Origin: Sphingosinicella terrae
GTDB taxonomy: Bacteria; Pseudomonadota; Alphaproteobacteria; Sphingomonadales; Sphingomonadaceae
Direction: 5' to 3'
Length of the DNA stretch: 64,000 nt
Assembly: GCF_003347635.1 (NCBI RefSeq)
Contig: NZ_QDFY01000001.1
Location: 930,001-994,000 of the forward strand
Shown: piece after piece, positions 40,896 through 50,164 of the stretch
How the letters are laid out: every line of letters begins with the position of its first letter
Numbering within the stretch: the first letter of the stretch is position 1
Notes under the pieces: generated by a model
Database searches by the model: none
The model's input: only the letters and a program-made list of their open reading frames with translations
Told to the model about the DNA's origin: nothing
Position numbers and translations under genes: made by a program

Positions 40896-40968
40896 AGCGC
40901 ACCGACCGACGCATTGCGCTACCGGCGATCGTTCCCATTTTGATCGCGATGCCAAGGGCTTGCCTACC

Positions 40969-42915
40969 ATGAAGTGGCCGAAGATCGCTCCGGTCAACGA
41001 ATCCGCGCAGGCGGCGATGTTTTCGCGGCGATCGGTCATGGTCGGCGCCGGCTGGGGTGGCGTCGGCGCGCTGCTCGCCGGGCGGATGGGCTATATCGCC
41101 ATCGCCGAGAATCAGCGCTACCGCGAGGCGGCCGAGGAGAACCGGGTCCAGATGCGGCTGATCCCGCCGCGGCGCGGCTGGATCGTCGACCGCCATGGCC
41201 ACCCGATGGCGGTCAATCGCAGCGACTTTAGGGTCGACCTCATCCCCGACCGGCTCGAGGATCCCGACCGGGTGATCGCCGAGCTGACCCGCCTGCTCGG
41301 TCTCTCCCCCGAGGACGTCCAGCGCATCCGCCAGGGCCTCGAGGCGGCGGCGGGCTTCCAGCCGGTGCCGGTCGCCGAGCATCTCTCCTTCGAGAAGTTC
41401 GCGGCGGTGTCGCTGCGGCTGCCCGAGCTTCCCGGGGTGTCGCCGCTGCGCGCCTTCTCGCGTTACTATCCGGAAGGGGCCGCGGTCGGCCACCTGATCG
41501 GCTATGTCGGCACGCCCAATCGCGACGAATATGAGGAGGAGGACCGCAATCCGCTGCTGATCGCGCCCGGCTTCAAGATCGGCAAGGAGGGGCTCGAGCA
41601 GGTGATGGAGCAGCGGCTGCGCGGGGTGCCCGGCGCCGCCCGGGTCGAGGTCACCGCCCGCGGGCGGCTCGTGCGCGAGCTTCGCACCCTTCCCGATCGC
41701 AGCGGTCCGCCGCTCCACACCACGATCGACGCCGGCCTGCAGAGTTTCGCCGCCCGCCGCCTCGGCGACGAATCGGGCAGCTGCGTCGTCATCGAGTGCG
41801 CTACCGGCAACATCCTCTGCCTCGCCTCGATGCCGGCTTACGATCCGAACGCCTTCACCGACGGGATCGGCCGCAGCGAATGGGCGATGTTTGCCGAGGA
41901 CGAGCGCAAGCCCCTGCTCAACAAGGCGCTGAACGCGCTCTATCCGCCCGGCTCCACGATCAAGCCCGCCAACTCGCTCGCTCTGCTCGCGGCCGGCATC
42001 GATCCCGAGGAGAGGGTCAATTGCCCGGGCGGCTATCAGCTCGGCAACCGCTTCTTCCAGTGCCTCGGGCGGCACGGCCCGATGACCATGCACACCGCCA
42101 TCGCGCGCAGCTGCAACACCTATTTCTACGCGATGGGCCGCCGCGTCGGCTTCGACCGGATCGCCCCGGTCTGGCGCGAGCTCGGCCTCGGCGAGCGCTT
42201 CGAGCTGCCGGTGGTCAGCCAGAGCTACGGCACCGTGCCCGACAGCGCCTGGAAGCAAAGGCGCTACGACCGCAACCCGAAGGCCTTCTATCGCCGCGAC
42301 TGGACCGAGTCCGACACGCTCAACGCCTCGATCGGCCAGGGCTATGTCATCCTCAATCCGCTGCAGCTCGCCACCTATGCGGCCTGCATCGCCGCGGGAA
42401 AGAGGGTCCGGCCGCGCCTGATCGCCGGCGAAGGCCCGGATCCCGGGCCCCTTCCCTATTCGCCCGATCAGTTCCAGACGGTGCGCCACGGCATGTGGGA
42501 GGTGGTCAACGGCGCCGGCACCGCCGGCCGCTCGCGGCTGCCCTTCCCGGACATCGAGATGTGCGGCAAGACCGGCACCGCCCAGGTCCGCAATCTCGGC
42601 GCCAGCTCCAGCCGCGGCCAGGGCGGCGAATGGCGCTACCGCGACCACGGCCTGTTCGTCTTTTTCGCCCCCTACGACCGGCCGCTCTACGCCGGCGCCT
42701 GCGTCATCGAGCATGGCATGGGCGGCTCCCGCGCCGCGGCGCCGGTGGTCAAGGACGTGCTCACCTATCTGTTCGACAAGGACAAGGCGATGGCCGCCTT
42801 GCTCCCGCTCGAGCAGCAATGGGGCGGCAATATCGCCGAGCGCATGCAGCGCCGCGCCGAAGCCTGGGCCGCGCGGGGCAGCGCGCCGGGCGGCGGCGAG
42901 GCGGAGGGGGCATGA
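40969..42915 (+). CDS. mrdA: Peptidoglycan transpeptidase PBP2
   Basis: 648 residues, bitopic. A membrane helix lies near residues 20-40 (SVMVGAGWGGVGALLAG), followed by the PBP dimerisation domain (PPRRGWIVDRHGHPMAVN) and the transpeptidase domain with SxxK (PGSTIKP, Ser about 329), SxN (ARSCNTY) and KTGT (CGKTGTAQ). It makes the cross-links of lateral wall growth together with RodA. The ATG at 40969 follows mreD by 73 bp. The C-terminal 40 residues are Ala/Glu-rich. Confidence 0.95.
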   Translation: MKWPKIAPVNESAQAAMFSRRSVMVGAGWGGVGALLAGRMGYIAIAENQRYREAAEENRVQMRLIPPRRGWIVDRHGHPMAVNRSDFRVDLIPDRLEDPDRVIAELTRLLGLSPEDVQRIRQGLEAAAGFQPVPVAEHLSFEKFAAVSLRLPELPGVSPLRAFSRYYPEGAAVGHLIGYVGTPNRDEYEEEDRNPLLIAPGFKIGKEGLEQVMEQRLRGVPGAARVEVTARGRLVRELRTLPDRSGPPLHTTIDAGLQSFAARRLGDESGSCVVIECATGNILCLASMPAYDPNAFTDGIGRSEWAMFAEDERKPLLNKALNALYPPGSTIKPANSLALLAAGIDPEERVNCPGGYQLGNRFFQCLGRHGPMTMHTAIARSCNTYFYAMGRRVGFDRIAPVWRELGLGERFELPVVSQSYGTVPDSAWKQRRYDRNPKAFYRRDWTESDTLNASIGQGYVILNPLQLATYAACIAAGKRVRPRLIAGEGPDPGPLPYSPDQFQTVRHGMWEVVNGAGTAGRSRLPFPDIEMCGKTGTAQVRNLGASSSRGQGGEWRYRDHGLFVFFAPYDRPLYAGACVIEHGMGGSRAAAPVVKDVLTYLFDKDKAMAALLPLEQQWGGNIAERMQRRAEAWAARGSAPGGGEAEGA

Positions 42916-42935
42916 TGGAGATGGGCCCCTCTGCC

Positions 42936-43082
42936 CCCTCTCCCCTTGAGGGAGAGGGCTGGGGTGAGGGGTGCGCCGCCACCGGCGGCGCGCGGAGCCT
43001 TGCTCCGCTTACCCCTTATCCAACTTCGCCTAGGCTCCTTCGTCGCCAAGACTTCGTATCCTTCTCCCACAAGGGGAGAAGG
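42936..43082. repeat. CCTCTCCC-type intergenic palindromes between mrdA and rodA
   Basis: CCCTCTCCCCTTGAGGGAGA (palindrome 42936-42958) is followed by GGGGTGAGGGG. A second related palindrome, CCTTCTCCCACAAGGGGAGA (43060-43082), closes the gap. The same family occurs at 54146-54363 and 63254-63330. Confidence 0.65.
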
Positions 43083-43111
43083 TTTGCCCGCACGCGTCGG
43101 GGATTCTGACC

Positions 43112-44230
43112 ATGCGGCGCCTTCACATCCCCTCGCCTTTCGCGGTGCTGCCGTGGAAGCTGCTCATCGTCGTCACCGCGCTAACCGGGTTCGGGCTGCT
43201 CATCCTCTATTCCTCGGCGGCCGGAGCTCTGACCTGGGCGCTGCCGCAGGGGATACGCTTCGTCGTCTTCCTCGGCATGGCGATCGTGATGAGCTTCTTC
43301 CGGTCGCAATTCTACAAGGAGTGGGCGTTCCTCGCTTATGGCGGCGTGCTCGTCCTCCTGATGCTGGTCGAGGCGATGGGCGCGATGGGCGGCGGCGCCC
43401 AGCGCTGGCTCGACCTCGGCCCGATCCGGATCCAGCCCTCGGAGCTGATGAAGCCGGCCGTGGTGATCGCCGTCGCCCGCTTCTACGACATGCTGCCGGC
43501 GCGCGAGCTCACCCGCTGGACGGCGGTCTGGCCGGCTCTGGTGCTGATCGGCTTTCCCGCCGCTCTGGTCATGCTCCAGCCCGACCTCGGCACCGCCATC
43601 GCCGTCACCACCGGCGGCGCCACCATCATGTTCCTGGCCGGCTTGCCGATGCGCTATTTCGTCGGCGCCGGCGCCGCGGTCGCCGTGACCATCCCGATCG
43701 CCTACAATTTCGTGCTCCACGAATATCAACGCCACCGGATCGCCATCTTCCTCGATCCCGAGGCCGATCCGCTCGGCACCGGCTATCACATCACCCAGTC
43801 CAAGATCGCAATCGGATCGGGCGGCCTCACCGGCAACGGCTTCCTCCAGGGCACCCAGAGCCATTTCGCCTTCCTTCCCGAGCCCCATACCGACTTCATC
43901 TTCGCCACCATGGCCGAGGAATGGGGCATGCTCGGCGGCCTGTTCATCATCTTCTGCTTCGCGATGATCCTGAAATGGGGCCTCGGCGTCGCCCTCGATT
44001 CGCGCGGCAAGTTCGAGAAGCTGACCGCCGCCGGCCTCACCATGACCATCTTCTTCTACGTCGCCATCAACATGATGATGGTGATGGGCCTGGCGCCGGT
44101 CGTCGGCATCCCGCTGCCGCTCGTCTCCTATGGCGGTTCGGCGATGATGACGGTGATGATCTGCCTGGGCGTGCTGATGTCGATCGACCGCCAGAACCGA
44201 CTCGATCCGCGCCGAGGGAATGGCGACTGA
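43112..44230 (+). CDS. rodA: Peptidoglycan glycosyltransferase RodA (SEDS)
   Basis: 372 residues with about ten membrane segments. SEDS-family features: GGGAQRWLDLGPIRIQPSEL (the IQPSE motif near residue 110), MLQPDLGTA (catalytic Asp), the large loop with HRIAIFLDPEADP and GYHITQSKIAIGSGG, and VVGIPLPLVSYGGSAM at the C-terminus. RodA polymerises glycan strands with PBP2, whose gene is directly upstream. Confidence 0.96.
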   Translation: MRRLHIPSPFAVLPWKLLIVVTALTGFGLLILYSSAAGALTWALPQGIRFVVFLGMAIVMSFFRSQFYKEWAFLAYGGVLVLLMLVEAMGAMGGGAQRWLDLGPIRIQPSELMKPAVVIAVARFYDMLPARELTRWTAVWPALVLIGFPAALVMLQPDLGTAIAVTTGGATIMFLAGLPMRYFVGAGAAVAVTIPIAYNFVLHEYQRHRIAIFLDPEADPLGTGYHITQSKIAIGSGGLTGNGFLQGTQSHFAFLPEPHTDFIFATMAEEWGMLGGLFIIFCFAMILKWGLGVALDSRGKFEKLTAAGLTMTIFFYVAINMMMVMGLAPVVGIPLPLVSYGGSAMMTVMICLGVLMSIDRQNRLDPRRGNGD

Positions 44231-44332
44231 GCCGGAACAGGGTCCCGGCGCACCCTCCCGACAAACCACCTTCCCCTCTCCCGTCCCTGTGGTAACGCTC
44301 ACACCCATAGAGAACAGGAGGGGATGGAGCGG

Positions 44333-46000
44333 ATGACCGATCGGGCGGAGACGCTGCCGAAGCATCACCGGGCGGGCCAGAGCGAGAAGCTGGTGATCAC
44401 CGCCTCCTCGCTCGGCACCGTGTTCGAATGGTACGACTTCTACCTCTACGGCCTGCTCGCCTCGATCATCTCCGCCCAGTTCTTCTCCGGCGTCAACGAG
44501 ACGACCGGCTTCATCTTCGCCCTCGCCGCCTTCGCCGCCGGCTTCGCGGTGCGGCCGTTCGGTGCGATCCTGTTCGGCCGGATCGGCGATCTCGTCGGCC
44601 GCAAGAACACCTTCCTGGTGACGATGGGGCTGATGGGCCTGTCGACCTTCGCCGTCGGCCTGCTGCCGAGCTACGCCTCGATCGGAGTCGCCGCGCCGGT
44701 GATGCTGGTGCTGCTGCGCCTGCTCCAGGGGCTCGCGCTCGGCGGCGAATATGGCGGCGCCGCGACCTACGTCGCCGAGCATGCGCCCAACCATCGCCGC
44801 GGCCTCTATACCAGCTTCATCCAGACGACGGCGACCTTGGGCCTGTTCGCGGCGCTGCTCGTCGTCATCGGCATCCGCACCCTGATCGGCGAGGAGGCCT
44901 TTGCCGCCTGGGGCTGGCGCCTGCCCTTCCTGATCTCCCTGGGGCTGCTCGCCGTCTCGCTGTGGATCCGCCTCCAGCTCGAGGAAAGCCCGGTCTTCAA
45001 GCGGATGAAGGCGGAAGGGACCACCTCCAAGGCGCCGCTCACCGAGGCGTTCGGCCGCTGGTCGAACCTCCGATGGGTGCTGATCGCCCTCATGGGCGCC
45101 GTCGCCGGCCAGGCGGTGGTCTGGTATGCGGGCCAGTTCTACGCCCTCTTCTTCCTCGAGCGGATGATGAAGGTGGACGGCGCCACCGCCAACATCCTCA
45201 TCGCGATCGCGCTCGCGATCGGGACGCCCGCCTTCATCCTGTTCGGCTGGCTGTCGGACAAGATCGGGCGAAAGCCGATCATCCTCGCCGGCTGCGCCCT
45301 CGCCGCCCTGACCTATTTCCCGCTCTTCCAGGCGCTGGCCAGCGCCGCCAATCCGGCGCTGACCGAGGCGCAGGCGCGCGCCGCGATCACCGTGATCGCC
45401 GACCCGGCCGAATGCTCGCTCCAATTCGACCCGATCGGCCGCAACCGCTTCGACCGGACGAGCTGCGACATCGCCAAGTCCTGGCTCGCCCGCGCCGGGC
45501 TCTCTTACGCCAACGAGGCGGCGCCGGCCGGCACGACCGCCGCCGTCCGGATCGGCGCCGCGACCCTGGCCGCTCCCGCCCCGGCCGCCCTGGCGCCCGA
45601 AGCGCGGCAGGCGGCGATCGCCGAATTCCAGGCGGCCGGCCAGGCCGCGCTCACCGCCGCCGGCTATCCGGCGGCGGCCGATCCGGACGCGATCGACCGG
45701 CCGATGGTCGTGCTGATCCTCGTCATCCTCGTCCTCTACGTGACGATGGTCTACGGCCCGATCGCGGCGCTGCTGGTCGAATTGTTCCCGGCGCGGATCC
45801 GCTACACCTCGATGTCGCTGCCTTATCATATCGGCAATGGCTGGTTCGGCGGCTTTCTGCCGACCACCGCCTTCGCCATCGTCGCGGCGACAGGCAACAT
45901 CTATGACGGCCTGTGGTATCCGGTGATCATCGCCGGCGCGACCGTCGTCATTGGCGCCCTGTTCCTGCCCGAGACGAGGACGCGCGACATCGACAGCTGA
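44333..46000 (+). CDS. MFS transporter, metabolite:H+ symporter type, with extra periplasmic domain
   Basis: 555 residues from the ATG at 44333, which has AGGAGG 11 nt upstream; an ATG at 44324 sits too close to that site. The MFS signature RIGDLVGRKNTF and the MHS-type start FEWYDFYLYGLLASI are clear, so this is a proton symporter for an organic acid or osmolyte. Unusually, about 120 residues (about 340-460) separate two late membrane helices, with a Cys pair (PAECSLQF, TSCDIAKSW) and an Ala-rich helix, where typical members have a short loop. It is 102 bp after rodA but unlikely to be functionally linked. Confidence 0.85.
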   Translation: MTDRAETLPKHHRAGQSEKLVITASSLGTVFEWYDFYLYGLLASIISAQFFSGVNETTGFIFALAAFAAGFAVRPFGAILFGRIGDLVGRKNTFLVTMGLMGLSTFAVGLLPSYASIGVAAPVMLVLLRLLQGLALGGEYGGAATYVAEHAPNHRRGLYTSFIQTTATLGLFAALLVVIGIRTLIGEEAFAAWGWRLPFLISLGLLAVSLWIRLQLEESPVFKRMKAEGTTSKAPLTEAFGRWSNLRWVLIALMGAVAGQAVVWYAGQFYALFFLERMMKVDGATANILIAIALAIGTPAFILFGWLSDKIGRKPIILAGCALAALTYFPLFQALASAANPALTEAQARAAITVIADPAECSLQFDPIGRNRFDRTSCDIAKSWLARAGLSYANEAAPAGTTAAVRIGAATLAAPAPAALAPEARQAAIAEFQAAGQAALTAAGYPAAADPDAIDRPMVVLILVILVLYVTMVYGPIAALLVELFPARIRYTSMSLPYHIGNGWFGGFLPTTAFAIVAATGNIYDGLWYPVIIAGATVVIGALFLPETRTRDIDS

Positions 46001-46021
46001 AGGCACGGCGCGAACAGCGCC

Positions 46022-46759
46022 TCAGTCGCCCTCGAGCCACCAGCGCTGCAGCCAGCCACCCACATCCGGGACCGGGTCGCCGCGGCCGTCGCGCGCGGGC
46101 TCGAAGCGGAAACGCTCGAGGATCAAACGGCACGTCGCCGCATCCAGCGCCTCGTGGCCGCTGGAGCGTGCGATCCGGCAATCGGTGACGCGCCCGTCGG
46201 CATCGATCCGGAGCCGCGCGAACACCTCCCCCTGGGCGCGCGCCCGCACCGCGCTTCGGGGATAATCCCGGTTGCGGATCCGCCCGCCGACATGGCGCGC
46301 GCGCGCGGACAATCCGCCGGCCCCGCCACCGGTGCCGCCGGCCCCCGCGCCGGTGCCGATGCCCGCGCCGCCGGCGCCCGTGCCCGGGCCTTCGGCCGGC
46401 GCGCCGCCCGCCGAAGGCGCCGCTCCCTCACCCGCAACGGGGGCCGCAGGCAAGTGCGGTCGCGGCACGGGCACGACGGGCTCGGGCGCCGCCACCGGAA
46501 TCGGCTCCGCCTCCAGCGCCGGCGGCGCCGCAGCGCCCGATTCGGCCTCGCTCGGCGCCTCGGCCGGGATCGAGGGCAACTCGGCCGGAGGCGGAGGTTC
46601 GGCGACGTCGAACAGCTTGAGATCGGAACCGGACCGCGTCGGCGGCTCGAAGCGAAGGCCCGTGACCAGCAGCCATGCGATCAGTCCATGCAACAGCGCC
46701 ACCGCGAGCGCGGAATGCACGCGCTTCCGGTTCAGGCGGATCTGGCTCGCGACAGGCAT
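46022..46759 (-). CDS. TonB-family energy transducer
   Basis: 245 residues: an N-terminal membrane anchor (about 17-34, LAVALLHGLIAWLLVTGL), a long Pro/Glu- then Gly/Ala-rich periplasmic linker, and a C-terminal TonB domain (about 160-240: YPRSAVRARAQGEVFARLRI, CRIARSSGHEALDAATCRLI). It couples the proton motive force to outer-membrane receptors via ExbB/ExbD, which are not nearby. It is convergent with the MFS gene, with a 21-nt gap. Confidence 0.85.
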   Translation of the reverse strand: MPVASQIRLNRKRVHSALAVALLHGLIAWLLVTGLRFEPPTRSGSDLKLFDVAEPPPPAELPSIPAEAPSEAESGAAAPPALEAEPIPVAAPEPVVPVPRPHLPAAPVAGEGAAPSAGGAPAEGPGTGAGGAGIGTGAGAGGTGGGAGGLSARARHVGGRIRNRDYPRSAVRARAQGEVFARLRIDADGRVTDCRIARSSGHEALDAATCRLILERFRFEPARDGRGDPVPDVGGWLQRWWLEGD

Positions 46760-46891
46760 GGCAACAAGGCTCCGCAGCCCAAACGCAACGCGACGTCATC
46801 GGGATGCCGCGCAGGTGTTGCATTCCGCCGCGACCCTCCCTAAATGCGCCTCTCGCGAGCGGCCCCGCCCTCGCGCTTGCCGCACGGCAAT

Positions 46892-46967
<76 letters not shown>

Positions 46968-47029
46968 CCGCCTCCCCCGGCAGCCTATCCGCACGAACAA
47001 GTCTTCGGCCTTCGCCAGGAGGCCACGCG

Positions 47030-47446
47030 TCAGCCGGCCTCGGCAGGCGCGTGGGGGTGCGGGGGGAGGCGTTCGAACCGAGGCACCTCGTCGGCAATGT
47101 CGTAATAATCGCCTTTCTCGGCAGTGTGGACATGGACGGCGAGGCGGGTGCCGGTCGGTCCGTCGAAGGCGCCCATGGCGATGCCGGTCCAGTCGCGGCC
47201 GATCGGATCCCAGAAGAGCGAGGCGCCGCAGACACTACAGAAGCCACGGCGCGCCTTGGCCGAGGACCGGTACCAGGTGAGCTTGTCCTCGCCGCGGATC
47301 GTCAGCGCCGATCGTGGCACGTCGGCCGACACGAAGTAATGGCCCGAGCTCTTGCGGCAGGCGGTGCAGTGGCAGCCGTCCGGACCGGGCAGGTCGCCCG
47401 CGACCTCGAAGGTGATGGCGCCGCACAGGCAGGATCCATTGTGCAT
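47030..47446 (-). CDS. GFA family (CENP-V/GFA domain) zinc protein
   Basis: 138 residues from the ATG at 47446; the frame extends upstream without a good start. The seven-Cys GFA pattern is complete: GSCLCGAITFEV, GCHCTACRKSSGHYF and GFCSVCGASLFWDP, which bind two zinc ions. GFA proteins were named for glutathione-dependent formaldehyde activation, but most members have unknown substrates. It stands alone, convergent with the tRNA. Confidence 0.9.
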   Translation of the reverse strand: MHNGSCLCGAITFEVAGDLPGPDGCHCTACRKSSGHYFVSADVPRSALTIRGEDKLTWYRSSAKARRGFCSVCGASLFWDPIGRDWTGIAMGAFDGPTGTRLAVHVHTAEKGDYYDIADEVPRFERLPPHPHAPAEAG

Positions 47447-47622
47447 CGGGTCGGGCTCCGGCCGGTCGTTCAGGCCCCGGCTAGCGCCGCCGGATTGGCC
47501 TGACAATCCGCCAGTCGGCGTCACCCGCGGGCCACACCGGCCCGCAAAATCGCCGGCGAAGGCGCGCGGCGTCTGTCGCAAACCTCTGTTCCGCTGTAGA
47601 TATTCCGGCGAGGTATCCGCTG

Positions 47623-47790
47623 ATGTCGCTTCCCTGCCTGTTCGGCTTCCACCGCCCTTCCCTGAGCTCGATCGCCCGCCGGCCGCTCGGCCTGGTCGGG
47701 CTGTGCGAGGGCTGCGGACGGCCGATGAACAAGCCGGGCGACGGCAAATGGGCGCTCACCGATCCGCTCGACAAGCCGATCCGTTCCTAG
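47623..47790 (+). CDS. Small zinc-ribbon-like protein
   Basis: 55 residues, ATG at 47623. Sequence features are MSLPCLFGFHRPSLSSIARR, then LVGLCEGCGRPMNKPGDGKW. The single CxxC (CEGC) next to an Arg/Pro turn resembles half of a zinc ribbon. The clean frame and neighbours on the same strand (DUF6894 84 bp downstream) support it as real. Function unknown; the type is common in sphingomonads as far as I recall. Confidence 0.6.
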   Translation: MSLPCLFGFHRPSLSSIARRPLGLVGLCEGCGRPMNKPGDGKWALTDPLDKPIRS

Positions 47791-47873
47791 CGGCGATTGC
47801 GCGCCGCGGCGGCTTCGAGGTTCGCCCGGAAGGCGATATTGAACAAGGCCGCCTGGCGTGAGTTGAGCCCGCC

Positions 47874-48152
47874 ATGCCCCATTATTTCTTCCACGTCCGA
47901 AACCGCTTCGGCTACGTCGAGGACGAAGAGGGCAGCGAGCTTCCTGACCTCGAGGCGGCGCGCGCCCGCGCTATCGACGGGGTGCGATCGATGCTCAGCG
48001 AGGAAGCCCGGGCCGGCGAGATCGACCTGCGCGGACGCATCGAGGTGCGCGATCCGGCGGGCGCGCTCCTCCTCACCATCCCCTTCGCCGAGGCCGTCAC
48101 GGTGCATACCGGCCCGCCCGCCGACGGATCGAAACCCGGGATCGCGGCATGA
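47874..48152 (+). CDS. DUF6894 family protein
   Basis: 92 residues. The conserved opening MPHYFFHVRNRFGYVEDEEG, the middle helix LEAARARAIDGVRSML, and the end VRDPAGALLLTIPFAEAV are the hallmarks of this small alphaproteobacterial family of unknown function. Its stop overlaps the start of the Crp/Fnr gene by 4 nt (ATGA), so the two are translationally coupled. Confidence 0.85.
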   Translation: MPHYFFHVRNRFGYVEDEEGSELPDLEAARARAIDGVRSMLSEEARAGEIDLRGRIEVRDPAGALLLTIPFAEAVTVHTGPPADGSKPGIAA

Positions 48153-48868
48153 TCGAACGCCACCTGATGAAGCTGCGGGCGCGCGACGAAGTGACGCCCG
48201 AGGAGGAGCAGGCGATCCGGTCGATCGTCCGCGAGCTTCGTCACGTTCGCGCCGACACGCGGCTCATCAGGGCCGGCGAGGTGCTGAGCGAGAGCACGAT
48301 GCTGCTCGACGGCATCGCCTGCCGCTACAAGGACCTCCGCAACGGCGAGCGCCAGATCACCGAGCTCCACGTCGCCGGCGACTTCCTCGACCTGCACAGC
48401 TTCACCCTGAAGCGCCTCGACCACGACGTGCTGGCGCTGACCCGATGCACGATCGCGGTGGTGGCGCATGACGATCTGCGCCGCATCACCGACGACCATC
48501 CTCACCTCACCCGCCTCTACTGGTTCGGCACCAATCTGGACGCCGCCATCCACCGCGAGTGGGAATTGTCGCTGGGCCGACGCACCGCCGCGGCCCGGAT
48601 CGCCCATCTCCTGTGCGAGCTCTACGTCCGGCTCGGGCTGGTCGGCCTGACCGACGGCTTCAGCTATCGGCTCGGCCTCACCCAGACCGACCTCGCCGAG
48701 TGCCTCGGCCTGACCTCGGTCCACGTCAACCGCATGCTCAAGGAGCTGCGCGAGGGGGGCCTGGTCGCGATCCGCGACGGGATGGTCGACATCGAGGATT
48801 GGGAGGGCCTGCAGAAGCGCGCCGAGTTCACCCCGGACTATCTCTACCTGGAACGGCGGCCGCGCTGA
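48149..48868 (+). CDS. Crp/Fnr family transcription regulator 1
   Basis: 239 residues: a cNMP-binding-like beta barrel (about 25-135, LIRAGEVLSESTMLLDGIACRY), a long dimer helix, and a winged HTH (LGLTQTDLAECLGLTSVHVNRML, about 178-200). The FNR-type Cys cluster is absent and the cAMP-contact motif is not conserved, so the ligand is unknown. It overlaps the DUF6894 gene upstream. A second regulator of the same type begins 120 bp downstream. Confidence 0.88.
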   Translation: MIERHLMKLRARDEVTPEEEQAIRSIVRELRHVRADTRLIRAGEVLSESTMLLDGIACRYKDLRNGERQITELHVAGDFLDLHSFTLKRLDHDVLALTRCTIAVVAHDDLRRITDDHPHLTRLYWFGTNLDAAIHREWELSLGRRTAAARIAHLLCELYVRLGLVGLTDGFSYRLGLTQTDLAECLGLTSVHVNRMLKELREGGLVAIRDGMVDIEDWEGLQKRAEFTPDYLYLERRPR

Positions 48869-48988
48869 CGCGGCCGCATTTGGCTCTCCTGCTGATCTGG
48901 GTTATACTACGATCATCACAGGACAGGCATCGGCGCTCCTGTGGCTGAGAGATGATCCGAGCTCCCGCCGAAAAAGGCGTGGAGCGCC

Positions 48989-49744
48989 ATGACCCATTCG
49001 AACCAGAAGCCGCTATCCCTCTTCCTCGGCCGGTTGCTGAGACGATCGGAGCTCGCGCAGGCGGAGCGGCAGGCCGTGCTCGGCCTGAAGAGCCAGGTCG
49101 CGCAGGTCCGGGCGCATCGCGACATCGTCCTGCTCGGCGACCAGGTGAATAGTTGCTGCCTGGTCGTGGACGGGCTCGCGGCCCGGTTCGACCAGCTGGC
49201 GGACGGCCGCCGGCAGCTGACCGCCCTGCACATTCCGGGCGACATCTGCGATCTCCAGTCGGTGGTCGCGCCGGTGGCGAGCTGGGGCATCGAGGCGCTC
49301 ACCACGACGACCGTGCTTCACGTCCCGCACGCCGAGCTGAAGCGGGTGGCGAGCGAGCATCCCGGGCTGGCGCTCGCTTTCTGGAGGGACACCATCGCCG
49401 ACGCCTCGATCCTCGCGAAATGGGTCGTCAATCTCGGCCGCAAGAGTGCGCAGTCGCGGATCGCGCACCTGCTGTGCGAGATGGGGGTGCGGATGGAGCA
49501 GGCCGGCCTCGGCCGCCGCGCCGCCTTCGCCTTCGACATCACCCAGAACCAGCTCGCCGACGCGATGGGCCTCACCGCCGTCCACGTGAACCGGACGCTG
49601 CAGGCGATGCGCGGGGACGCGCTGGTTCGCTTCGCCGGCCGCACGGTCGAGCTCCACGATTGGGACCGCCTGGCCAGGATCGCCGAGTTCGACCCCGCCT
49701 TCCTGCAGGTGATGCGCGGCGAGCGGGAGCTCGTCGACGCCTGA
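48989..49744 (+). CDS. Crp/Fnr family transcription regulator 2
   Basis: 251 residues with the same layout as its upstream neighbour: a cNMP-like barrel (VLLGDQVNSCCLVVDGLAAR), a central helix and HTH (ITQNQLADAMGLTAVHVNR, about 176-194). Similarity is clearest in the HTH and in the GRKSAQSRIAHLLCEM / GRRTAAARIAHLLCEL segments, so the pair looks like an old tandem duplication. There is no FNR Cys cluster. The effector is unknown. Confidence 0.88.
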   Translation: MTHSNQKPLSLFLGRLLRRSELAQAERQAVLGLKSQVAQVRAHRDIVLLGDQVNSCCLVVDGLAARFDQLADGRRQLTALHIPGDICDLQSVVAPVASWGIEALTTTTVLHVPHAELKRVASEHPGLALAFWRDTIADASILAKWVVNLGRKSAQSRIAHLLCEMGVRMEQAGLGRRAAFAFDITQNQLADAMGLTAVHVNRTLQAMRGDALVRFAGRTVELHDWDRLARIAEFDPAFLQVMRGERELVDA

Positions 49745-49876
49745 TATGTCGCGATTTCCGAGTCGTCGGATGGTCCCCACCCGACGAGACATCGCTCTGG
49801 CAGGCTGTGCTCCGACAGCATCGGAACGGCCGCTCCAGGCCGCTGGATTGCCGCGATTTTCGCGTTGCCGGACGAT
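49742..49876. repeat. Dispersed intergenic repeat, copy 3 (inverted, doubled)
   Basis: Read on the minus strand it has CGAAAATCGCGGCAATCCA and CCTGGAGCG (as in copy 2), then AGAGCGATGT, TCCGACGACTCGGAAATCG (as in copy 1). It thus carries the two halves in swapped order after the second Crp/Fnr gene. Confidence 0.55.
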
Positions 49877-49897
49877 AAAGCCAGACTGCGCGTCGCG

Positions 49898-50164
49898 CTA
49901 GCGCGCCAGGCGCTCCGCCTCGGAGCGCGCCAGGCGCTCCGCCTCGGCATCGAGGGACTGCTTGGCCTGGGCGCGGCCGCGGGCACCGGCCGCTTCCAGC
50001 GAGGCGGCGCGGCGGGCGGTGTCGGCCTCCTCCTCGCGGTCGAGCGCGTTCTGGGTGTCGATCACCGAGGCGGTCGCGTCGTCCGAGGATTCGGAGCGGG
50101 CGCAGCCGGCGGCGGCGAGCGAAGCGGCGAGAAGGCAGGCGATGACGGGGAAGCGGTCCGTCAT
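49898..50164 (-). CDS. Small lipoprotein
   Basis: 88 residues from the ATG at 50164. The signal is FPVIACLLAASLAAAGC with lipobox AAGC. The mature part is a charged helix ending in the repeat AERLARSEAERLAR. It starts within the last 4 nt of the preceding gene (ATGA overlap). No named family. Confidence 0.65.
   Translation of the reverse strand: MTDRFPVIACLLAASLAAAGCARSESSDDATASVIDTQNALDREEEADTARRAASLEAAGARGRAQAKQSLDAEAERLARSEAERLAR

Noticed and set aside
40898-40971. Short frame of 26 codons overlapping the mreD stop, ahead of mrdA
   Set aside because: It ends by overlapping the mrdA start region and has no match; mrdA translation is better explained by the ATG at 40969.
43181-46006. 941-codon minus-strand frame opposite rodA and the MFS gene
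   Set aside because: Composition is Asp/Glu/His/Arg low complexity typical of antisense frames; both plus-strand genes are clearly real.
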